From the NCBI GenBank assembly GCA_016190505.1, contig JACPQM010000033.1, positions 1 through 47,347 of the forward strand: a stretch of DNA of 47,347 bases, in the 5' to 3' direction. The DNA comes from Chloroflexota bacterium. Lineage in GTDB: Bacteria; Chloroflexota; Dehalococcoidia; JACPQK01. Positions 41,255 through 47,347 of this stretch are shown here, piece by piece (the stretch's first letter is position 1; every line of letters begins with the position of its first letter). Position numbers and translations under genes: made by a program. The notes beneath the pieces were generated by a model. The model worked only from the letters and a program-made list of their open reading frames with translations. It searched no databases and was not told the DNA's origin.

Positions 41255-43810
41255 CTACCGGGCGGCGCGCACGTCCTCGGCGCTAGCCTTGTACACCTTC
41301 ACCCGGGCGGAGGCGTTGCCCAGGGCGCCGGACACGGCGTCGGTGTTGTCCAGGGTGAGGGCGCACAGCGAGTTAAAGTGGGCGCCTTTGCCTTTGGCGA
41401 TGGAGTGGGGCGCCCAGTGCCCCAACGCTCCGGCGAAGCCCACGCACTCGGGGTGGATGCCCTCGGTGAGGGCCGCCACGCCCAGCACCCGGGTGACGGG
41501 CGACTCCACCCAAATGGCATCGCCGTCCCGGATGCCATTGCGCTTGGCTGTGGCTGTGTTGATCATGAGCTTGAGGGCATAGGGGTCCTTCTCCATCAGT
41601 TCCATGAGCCAGGGGTTGTTGGCCCCGCGCCCATGAGTACATAGCACCGTCTTGTAGCTGATGGCGTACATGTCGTAACCGGGCTGGGCCTGGTGGATGG
41701 GGCCGGGCCGCCACGACGGGAAGGGCTGGTAGTCGGAGAAGTCCCAGTGGACGCCGGTCCGCTGCTCTACCTGGTTCTCCTCCAGGGACTTCTGGAGCTT
41801 CTCCCCGGCGCTCTTGATGAACTCCATGTACAGGGGCAGCCGGGCCTTGCGCCAGGGCATGTATTTGCTGGGGCCGCTCTCCTCCACCATAGCCCCATTG
41901 CGGCGGAACCAGTCCAGGTCGCGCTCGCCGTTGCTGGAGCCCTTGAACAGCAGGTCCAGCATCTCCACCCACTTGTATTTCTTGTTAAGGTCGAGGACGT
42001 ACGGCTTCTTGAGGTCCATCAGCATGTTCAGCCAGTGGTTCATCCCCCCTTGCCCGTAGAGGATCCCCAGCCTCTCCGCCAGGCTTACCATGGTGTCCAG
42101 GAAGTCGGGCATCCCGTTGAGGGACTCTACGGCGGGCTGGAGCAGGACTGCCCCCTGGAAGGACATGCTGGGCCGCACCACGTGGTGCGTCTCCAGGTAA
42201 GAGGCCTCGGGTACGAATATGTCAGCAAACTGGGCGGTCTCGCTGAGGACGACATCGCACACGATGTTGTAGGTGTTCTGGAAGGACCGCGCCAGCGTCT
42301 GGGGGTCGGCCATGGTGCTGAAGGGGTTGCTGAAATGCTGGATGTTGACAATGTCGCTGTTGAGGCCGAACCTGTCCGGCTCCAGGGCGGTGATGTGGTG
42401 GACATGGGCCTCGTGGTAGGTGAGGGGAAACAGCTCCTTCAGGTCTGTGCGCGAGGGTGGCCACTTGAAGGGCGCCGGAGGCACGGGCGAGTGGCCCGGT
42501 GGTACGAGCAGGCCGTCCTTGTCGGCATGAAGCTCGTGGGGGGCAGAGAACATGCTGCCCCCGGAGACGCCGATCACGCTCCCCGGCACATCTATGGCGC
42601 CCACAATCATGGCCATGGTTTCCAGGGCCATGGCCGCTTCGACAGCCCGCTTCTGGGCGTTGACCCCCCGGTAGAAGCTGAACGCGACCGGCCGCCAGGG
42701 GAACTCCTTCCCTTCCAGTACCAGGGTGGCGCCAACGCGGGCCTCCTCGCCCCACAGGCGGGCCAGCCGGCGCACCGTGTCCGCGGGCACCGTGGTTATC
42801 TCGAGTACCTTCTGGGGCGAGTACTGGCCCACGTGCTCTTTGAGCAGTTGGAAGCTGGGCTTGCAGGTCAGGCCGTTGACGTCGTACTCCCCTTCCAACG
42901 CCAGGTCACTCACCAGCTCGTCATCGAAAGTCGCCGCCTTGCCCCTCGCCGGGTCCCACACCAGGGGCTTGCCTGTGGCCGGGTCGCGGACGTAGTATCC
43001 GTCCGGGCCAATAAGGTAAGGGCCGTTGGTGTACTTCTTGATGAAGGGGGCGTCGTAGATGCCCAACTCGTTGAGCATAACGTTGATCATGCCCAGGGCG
43101 AGGGCGGCATCGGTGCCCGGGCGGATGGGGACCCACTCGTCAGCCTTGGAGGCGGCGACGGAGAAGCGCGGGTCCACCACGACCAGCTTCATGCCCCGGA
43201 GGCGGGCCTCGGCGGACTGGGCGGCGTCCCAGCTCAGATCGTAGAAGCCTTCGAAGGCGCCGCTGTTGCCCCAGAGCATGACCAGGTTGCTGTGCTTCCA
43301 GTCCAGGCGCTCCACGAAGGAGCCATGGACCACGGGACCCAGCCCGTGGATGGGCTGGCCGCAACTCACCCCGCCCGAGGTGCCGGCGCCAGGCCCGGCC
43401 TGGGGTGCGCCGAAGGCCAGGGCAAAGGCCTGGAGGGGGATGGTCCGCGAGTTGTCATGGCTGCCCACCCTGAGCCCGTAGGGGTTGTTCGCCCTGGTCT
43501 GTCCCAGCTTCTCCGCCATCAGGTCCAGGGCCTGGTCCCAGGTGATGGGCTCGAACTTGGGGTCCACGCCCAGGCCCTTCTCGGGGTTAGTGCGCCGGAG
43601 AGGGGTGCGCACGCGGTTGGGGTCGTAGTTGAACATGATGCCCGAGTTGCCCCGCGGGCACAGGCGGCCCCCGTTCCAGCCCTGGAGCCGGCCCTCGATG
43701 CGCCGGAGGACCCCGTTGCCCACGCGCACGTTGGTCTGGCAGCGCTGCTGGCACATATGGCACCAGGAAGGGACGACCGACGTGGCTCCGCTGTTTTGTA
43801 GAATATTCAT
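41255..43810 (-). CDS. Molybdopterin oxidoreductase catalytic subunit
   Basis: An 851-residue DMSO-reductase-family subunit with the canonical N-terminal [4Fe-4S] motif C17-x2-C20-x3-C24-x26-C51 and 'GGVSCGQPIHGLG' placing Cys150 as the likely Mo/W ligand. Cofactor segments include 'VVVDPRFSVAASKADEWVPI' and 'TAQFADIFVPEASYLETHHV'; the C-terminal domain has 'VLCTHGRGANNPWLMELMEK'. There is no Tat signal, so the enzyme is probably cytoplasmic, unlike Tat-exported DmsA or PsrA. It pairs with the four-cluster ferredoxin encoded 60 bp upstream. No membrane-anchor subunit gene is found. The substrate is unknown; relatives reduce sulfur, selenium or N-oxide compounds or oxidise organics. Confidence 0.92.
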   Translation of the reverse strand: MNILQNSGATSVVPSWCHMCQQRCQTNVRVGNGVLRRIEGRLQGWNGGRLCPRGNSGIMFNYDPNRVRTPLRRTNPEKGLGVDPKFEPITWDQALDLMAEKLGQTRANNPYGLRVGSHDNSRTIPLQAFALAFGAPQAGPGAGTSGGVSCGQPIHGLGPVVHGSFVERLDWKHSNLVMLWGNSGAFEGFYDLSWDAAQSAEARLRGMKLVVVDPRFSVAASKADEWVPIRPGTDAALALGMINVMLNELGIYDAPFIKKYTNGPYLIGPDGYYVRDPATGKPLVWDPARGKAATFDDELVSDLALEGEYDVNGLTCKPSFQLLKEHVGQYSPQKVLEITTVPADTVRRLARLWGEEARVGATLVLEGKEFPWRPVAFSFYRGVNAQKRAVEAAMALETMAMIVGAIDVPGSVIGVSGGSMFSAPHELHADKDGLLVPPGHSPVPPAPFKWPPSRTDLKELFPLTYHEAHVHHITALEPDRFGLNSDIVNIQHFSNPFSTMADPQTLARSFQNTYNIVCDVVLSETAQFADIFVPEASYLETHHVVRPSMSFQGAVLLQPAVESLNGMPDFLDTMVSLAERLGILYGQGGMNHWLNMLMDLKKPYVLDLNKKYKWVEMLDLLFKGSSNGERDLDWFRRNGAMVEESGPSKYMPWRKARLPLYMEFIKSAGEKLQKSLEENQVEQRTGVHWDFSDYQPFPSWRPGPIHQAQPGYDMYAISYKTVLCTHGRGANNPWLMELMEKDPYALKLMINTATAKRNGIRDGDAIWVESPVTRVLGVAALTEGIHPECVGFAGALGHWAPHSIAKGKGAHFNSLCALTLDNTDAVSGALGNASARVKVYKASAEDVRAAR

Positions 43811-43846
43811 GCCTGGCTGCTTCTACCTTGGCACCGCTCCGCAACC

Positions 43847-43874
43847 GTAGGGGCGTATTGCAATACGCCCCTAC
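43847..43874. repeat. 28-bp GTAGGGGC palindrome between ferredoxin and molybdoenzyme genes
   Basis: A perfect palindrome identical to the one at 30968 (half-site GTAGGGGCGTATTG). Read on the minus strand, its arm supplies the TAG stop (43871-43873) of the ferredoxin gene. It lies between two genes of one probable operon. Confidence 0.9.
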
Positions 43875-44644
43875 TCGTCGTTGGCCGTATAGTACATCAG
43901 CTCCTGGCGGGTCCTGGGCTTGAGCACCAGCCGGTCCCGGCCCACGATGCCAGGGGGCACCTCCGTCATGTCCGAGGGCGATTGCATCACCGGGGGCAAG
44001 TCGGGCGGGGCAAAGGGTCCCCGGCCCTTCCACAGCTCCAGCGCCCGCTGGGGGTCCCAGGGCACCAGCAGTTTCTTGGCGTCGGGGACCTTGAAGATAA
44101 CTGATGGCCGGGTCGTCTCCGGGCCGGGCAACTCCTCCAGTTTCTGGAGGTTGCCGTAGTGGGCACGCAGGTTGTCCATGGTATCGAAGTCCAGGGCGCG
44201 CAGGGAGCACGAGAGCACACAGATGGGGGTGGTGCCCTGCTTGAGGCGGTCTATGCACAGGGTGCACATCGTCATGGTGGCCCGGGGGCTATCGTCGGCG
44301 AACTGGGGAGCGCCGTAGGGGCAGGCCTCCCAGCAGGCCCGGCAGTCGTTATTGGCGTGGTAGGCCTGGCAGCGCTCGGTGTCCACCAACACGGCTCCGA
44401 ACTCTTCCTCCTTGAGGATGGCGCCCGCCTTGCAGGCCGGCATACAGGCTGGCTTCTCGCAGTGGTAGCACGGCACGGCCAGCAGACCCAGGCGCAGGTT
44501 GGGGAAGGCCCCCTTCTCCCACTGGTATACTCGCATCCACTTGACCGGGCCCGGGTCCAGGCCGTTCCACGACTTGCATGAGATGGTGCAGGCGTGGCAG
44601 CCGGTGCACCGGCTCTGGTCAAAGAAGAAACCGCGTTGGGTCAT
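43871..44644 (-). CDS. Four-cluster ferredoxin subunit (DmsB/NrfC-like)
   Basis: A 257-residue electron-transfer protein with four Cys clusters: 'CTGCHACTISCKSWN' (I), 'CYHCEKPACMPACKAGAI' (II), 'CQAYHANNDCRACWEACPYG' (III) and 'CTLCIDRLKQGTTPICVLSC' (IV). Cluster III is odd: eight residues separate its first Cys from the next, whereas DmsB-type proteins have C-x2-C. The C-terminal ~90 residues lack clusters. GGAGG precedes the ATG. It should accept or donate electrons for the downstream molybdopterin subunit, forming a soluble two-subunit enzyme. Confidence 0.92.
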   Translation of the reverse strand: MTQRGFFFDQSRCTGCHACTISCKSWNGLDPGPVKWMRVYQWEKGAFPNLRLGLLAVPCYHCEKPACMPACKAGAILKEEEFGAVLVDTERCQAYHANNDCRACWEACPYGAPQFADDSPRATMTMCTLCIDRLKQGTTPICVLSCSLRALDFDTMDNLRAHYGNLQKLEELPGPETTRPSVIFKVPDAKKLLVPWDPQRALELWKGRGPFAPPDLPPVMQSPSDMTEVPPGIVGRDRLVLKPRTRQELMYYTANDE

Positions 44645-44700
44645 CGAGCTATGCCTCCATCACACGTTTTGCATATTCGAGGTCGTTCGTTGATACCCCC

Positions 44701-44728
44701 GTAGGGGCGCGATTAATCGCGCCCCTAC
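44701..44728. repeat. 28-bp GTAGGGGC palindrome
   Basis: A perfect palindrome with half-site GTAGGGGCGCGATT, between the binding-protein gene's 3' end and the start of the ferredoxin gene. Confidence 0.9.
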
Positions 44729-44745
44729 GCGATAACATCGTCTGT

Positions 44746-46521
44746 TCACTTGTCAAACCAGATCCTCTCGAAGAAGGTGCCCACGTAGCCTAGGTAGCCC
44801 TGGCGGCCGAAGTCGCGGACGTAGGGCTGCTCCAGGCCGAACTCCATGGGCAGGGGCAGCATGATGAGGTAGACCTGGTCGGCCATGCGTATCTGAAGGT
44901 TGTGCGCAGCCTTGGCCTGGGCATCCATGCCCTTGGCCCGCTGGTATTCATCCACGAATTTGTCAAGCTCTGGGTCCTTGACCCAGCTCCGGTTCTCGCC
45001 CGGCGGCGACTTGCTGAAGTTGGCGGTGGGGAAACGGTAGGGCTCACTCAGGCTGGGCCGGAACCAGGCCACCTGGTCATAGTTGCTCTTGCCGGACACT
45101 CGGTCCAGGTACTCGGGGTGAGGCACGAAGACGAGCTTGGCCTTGGCGCCGATCTTGTTCCACATGTCCACCGCCATCTCGAAGCCCTGCACATGGATGG
45201 TGCCGAACCCGGTGGTAGTCTCAATGGTGAACTCCAGCCCCTTGGACAAGCCCGCTTCGGCCAGGAGTTTCTTGGCCTCCTCGGGGTTGTACTCCAGGTT
45301 CTTGCGTGCCTCGGGCGGGAACTCACTTAGCGGCAGGGCGATGGGGGCCTTGGTCAGGGGCATGAGGCCAAAGACGGCCCCTTCGCCCAGGAACAGGGTG
45401 TCCACTATCGCTTTGCGGTCAATGGCCATGGAGAGTGCCCGGCGGACGCGCACATCGTTGAAGGGCGCCTTGTCGCTGCGCATGGCGTACATGCCGAAAC
45501 CTGACCAGTTGGGGCAGGTGGTCACCCGGATGTCTGGCCTGTCCTTTCTGAAGGGCATGGCCAGAGTGGCCGGCACCTCGGTGAGCACGTCAAGCTTGCC
45601 TGAGCGGAAGGCCGAGACCCGGGTGGATATGTCGGGCATGAGCAGCAACTCAATGCCGTCCGCATAGGGCAGGCCCTTCTTGAAGTAGTCCGGGTTCCTT
45701 ACCCCACTGACCTTTACCCCTGGTTGCCAGTCCTTGAACATGTATGGGCCGGTACCGACAAGGGACTTGGAGGGGTCGCTGTAGTCGTTCTTGGGGCCGG
45801 CTTTGGCCTCAGCAGGCATCACTATGGTGCGGGCATGGGCCGGGAACATGGCCTCCGGGAGGAAGGCCACCGGGTTCTTGAGGTGGAAGACCAGGGTGTA
45901 CTTGCCCTTGGCCTCCATGGAGTCTATGTTCAAGGCGTAGAAACCCAGGTAATACTGCCTGGGCAACATATACGTCCAACTGTCCACCCAGTCCTGGGCC
46001 ACAGCTTCCCGGCCGTTTACCGGCGGCTTGTTGTGGAACTTGACTCCCTGCTTGAGGGTTACCTCCAGGGTCAGGTCATCGGTCCACTTGTAGCCCTCAG
46101 CCAGGACCGGGATGGTCTTGAAGGTGCAGTCGCCCTTGGGGTCGGTGGGGTACTCGCGGGTGTAGAGCTTGTTGGCAAACGCCTCCTGGACATAGGTCAC
46201 CGCCCAGTCAGGGCCAGCCTCGTAGAGCATGTCCATGGTCCTGGGGTCCCAGGGCAGGAAGTAGCGCAGTGTGCCACCATGCTTGGGGCCCTTGGCCACC
46301 ACCGCCGCGGGCGCTGAGGTAGCAGTGGGCTGGGGAGTGGCGCCACCGCTTGGGGGGGGCTTGGTGGGCGTGGCCGTGGCCGCCGCAGGCGCGGTGGTAG
46401 GCGCGGTGGTAGGCATGGCGGTGGCCCTGGGCAGCGGCGTGGCGGTCGCCGCCGGGCCGCAGGCCAGCACCAGGAGCATCAGCGCTCCCGCTAGACCGAA
46501 CATGGTCCTCGTCTTGAGCAT
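44746..46521 (-). CDS. Family-5 substrate-binding lipoprotein
   Basis: A 591-residue SBP_bac_5 protein. The signal peptide ends in the lipobox 'LLVLACG', followed by a ~60-residue Ala/Pro/Thr linker. Lobe I ('GTLRYFLPWDPRTMDMLYEA', 'HNKPPVNGREAVAQDWVDSW', 'VGTGPYMFKDW') and lobe II ('DVRVRRALSMAIDRKAIVDT', 'EEAKKLLAEAGLSKGLEF') are in normal order. It is clearly paralogous to the broken gene at 19224. It ends 'YVGTFFERIWFDK', an intact C-terminus that helps identify the missing tail there. GGGAGG precedes the ATG. No permease genes are nearby in the window. A peptide, sugar or other ligand cannot be chosen. Confidence 0.92.
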   Translation of the reverse strand: MLKTRTMFGLAGALMLLVLACGPAATATPLPRATAMPTTAPTTAPAAATATPTKPPPSGGATPQPTATSAPAAVVAKGPKHGGTLRYFLPWDPRTMDMLYEAGPDWAVTYVQEAFANKLYTREYPTDPKGDCTFKTIPVLAEGYKWTDDLTLEVTLKQGVKFHNKPPVNGREAVAQDWVDSWTYMLPRQYYLGFYALNIDSMEAKGKYTLVFHLKNPVAFLPEAMFPAHARTIVMPAEAKAGPKNDYSDPSKSLVGTGPYMFKDWQPGVKVSGVRNPDYFKKGLPYADGIELLLMPDISTRVSAFRSGKLDVLTEVPATLAMPFRKDRPDIRVTTCPNWSGFGMYAMRSDKAPFNDVRVRRALSMAIDRKAIVDTLFLGEGAVFGLMPLTKAPIALPLSEFPPEARKNLEYNPEEAKKLLAEAGLSKGLEFTIETTTGFGTIHVQGFEMAVDMWNKIGAKAKLVFVPHPEYLDRVSGKSNYDQVAWFRPSLSEPYRFPTANFSKSPPGENRSWVKDPELDKFVDEYQRAKGMDAQAKAAHNLQIRMADQVYLIMLPLPMEFGLEQPYVRDFGRQGYLGYVGTFFERIWFDK

Positions 46522-46554
46522 GTCGTCCTCCCTCAGCCTGTCAAGGCACCGTCT

Positions 46555-47085
46555 TCACGGCTCCAGGTCCAATTGAGACGTAACTCTCAACGGGGTGGTA
46601 AGCGCGTACACGCCGGGGCATCTCTCCAGCGCCAGCCTCTCTGCTGCTTGCAGTTTATCCACGGGTGCCTGGCTCTTGATTGAGAGAATAAACCGGATCT
46701 CCTGAATGATGGGGGCTGTGCCCAGGCCGTATACCTGGGTAAAGTCCATGGGTATCTCTATGGTGACGCCAAGACGCTCGAGCTTTATCCCAAGCAAGGC
46801 CGCCTCCGCGGCGAAGAAGAAGGCGAAGTTGGCGGCCAGCCCGTAATAGACATAATACATGGTGCCTACGCGAGCGCCACTGCCCCCCAGGTTGGCGGGC
46901 ATATCGGCTTCCAGCGTGGCTTCTCCGCCGGCAACCGCTACACGGGAACGGAACATGGGCCCTTCGTCGGTGAGCAGCCATTCACCCTGGATGCGCTGGG
47001 TGCGCCGGGCCAGGTCTGGGGATACCTTGGTCTCGGCCACAGTTTGCTGCAAACGGCCCACGTCTACGTTGTTTACCTTGGACAC
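46555..47085 (-). CDS. OsmC/Ohr-family protein
   Basis: A 176-residue protein resembling OsmC-type peroxide reductases and their relatives. Visible features are the N-terminal 'RSRVAVAGGEATLEADMPAN', the central 'YYVYYGLAANFAFFFAAEAA' helix, 'LERLGVTIEIPMDF', 'IIQEIRFILSIKSQAPVDKL' and 'LALERCPGVYALTTPL', which holds the usual second cysteine. The first catalytic Cys expected in the central helix is absent (Ala-Asn-Phe-Ala), so peroxidase activity is doubtful. The GTG at 47085 follows GGGAG. It is 33 bp upstream of the binding-protein gene and probably co-transcribed. Confidence 0.75.
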   Translation of the reverse strand: MSKVNNVDVGRLQQTVAETKVSPDLARRTQRIQGEWLLTDEGPMFRSRVAVAGGEATLEADMPANLGGSGARVGTMYYVYYGLAANFAFFFAAEAALLGIKLERLGVTIEIPMDFTQVYGLGTAPIIQEIRFILSIKSQAPVDKLQAAERLALERCPGVYALTTPLRVTSQLDLEP

Positions 47086-47118
47086 AAGCGGCTCCCGGGC
47101 GGTGACAAGATAGGCTGT

Positions 47119-47147
47119 AGGCTAGCACATCCCCCCCAGCCTGTCAA
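47119..47147 (-). promoter_or_regulatory. Promoter for the OsmC-like / binding-protein genes
   Basis: On the minus strand, -35 TTGACA (47142-47147) and a weak -10 TAGCCT (47119-47124) are 17 bp apart, upstream of the GTG at 47085. Confidence 0.5.
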
Positions 47148-47156
47148 CCACTCCAA

Positions 47157-47344
47157 GAGGCCCAAATCCACCACCTCTTATGTCTACCGGTAGGGCAGTT
47201 TTCTTACCCAGGTGGTGCACCAACGCGTAGGGGCGACCGGCCGGTCGCCCCTACGGTTTGACCGGCTGTCGGGGTGTGCCCAAGGCAGCGGGTTTTCCAG
47301 GTCTTCGTTTTTGATGGCGGATCAGGGGAGGCCCAAATCCACCA
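47157..47344. repeat. 17-bp direct repeats flanking a palindrome
   Basis: GAGGCCCAAATCCACCA occurs at 47157-47173 and again at 47328-47344, exactly 171 bp apart, on either side of the palindrome at 47227. The second copy is cut short by the window edge, so further copies may follow. No coding sequence is seen between 47148 and the window end. Confidence 0.75.
47227..47254. repeat. 28-bp GTAGGGGC palindrome
   Basis: A perfect palindrome with half-site GTAGGGGCGACCGG; the same core as the copy at 41008, without its mismatch. Confidence 0.9.
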
Positions 47345-47347
47345 GCT

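Noticed and set aside
41693..43801. A 702-codon plus-strand frame opposite the molybdopterin oxidoreductase
   Set aside because: Despite its length it has Val/Gly/His-rich antisense composition and no motif, while the minus strand carries the Fe-S and Mo-ligand motifs.
46530..46545. A TTGACA sequence upstream of the lipoprotein gene at 46521 as a promoter
   Set aside because: No -10 box fits at 16-18 bp; the sequence runs directly into the ribosome site, so read-through from the OsmC-like gene is more likely.
30968..47254. The palindromes as a CRISPR array
   Set aside because: The copies are kilobases apart and have no regular spacers, and no cas gene is present.

Overview
The window looks like a chromosomal segment of a high-GC bacterium, most plausibly an uncultured member of the Chloroflexota (Dehalococcoidia-like). 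This is an inference from several traits: the hrcA-grpE-dnaK order behind a perfect CIRCE element, several family-5 solute-binding lipoproteins with Thr/Pro-rich linkers, an 872-residue SecA with a SEC-C zinc tail, bacterial PolX, a molybdoenzyme-rich gene set, and dense dispersed palindromic repeats. No rRNA gene is present to settle taxonomy. There is no CRISPR array, integrase or intact insertion sequence.

Layout. 1-9.2 kb is a minus-strand housekeeping block: prs (preceded by a 31-codon small ORF), a toxin-antitoxin-like remnant cluster (truncated nucleotidyltransferase, antitoxin-like protein, RelE-like toxin), secA, a retropepsin-like protease, polX, a protein of unknown function and an MFS transporter. 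9.3-10.3 kb holds a proteasome-fold Ntn-hydrolase with a 46-codon downstream ORF. 10.4-15.2 kb carries a molybdopterin oxidoreductase with an altered Fe-S motif, three tRNA genes (Leu, Arg, Val) and an old-yellow-enzyme/FAD oxidoreductase. 15.5-18.9 kb has a HigBA-like toxin-antitoxin pair plus a third gene, and a membrane protein with 95-residue internal repeats. 19.2-21.0 kb is a substrate-binding protein gene broken by an in-frame amber codon. 21.2-25.6 kb is the heat-shock operon hrcA-grpE-dnaK and an MBL-fold hydrolase.

26.1-35.6 kb is a plus-strand transport operon: a secreted membrane-anchored Asp-box propeller protein, a substrate-binding protein whose two lobes appear in swapped (circularly permuted) order, two Dpp/Opp permeases and two ATPases. 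35.7-38 kb adds a coiled-coil membrane protein and a trypsin-like lipoprotein protease. 38.1-41.1 kb has a stand-alone molybdenum hydroxylase large subunit, then a scar zone with a repeat-truncated HicA, an orphan HicB and a fossil 3' end of a second hydroxylase. 41.2-47.1 kb (minus strand) encodes a molybdopterin oxidoreductase with its four-cluster ferredoxin subunit, another substrate-binding lipoprotein and an OsmC-like protein.

Two themes stand out. First, a family of nearly perfect 28-bp palindromes (GTAGGGGC...GCCCCTAC with a different self-complementary core at most sites) and related hairpins sits at gene 3' ends and supplies the stop codon of several genes. Second, there are unusual proteins: the lobe-swapped binding protein encoded directly after a propeller protein, and a stand-alone bacterial proteasome-type hydrolase with every expected catalytic residue. 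Coordinates, motifs, promoters and repeats were read directly from the sequence; family names rest on motif recognition without database searching.
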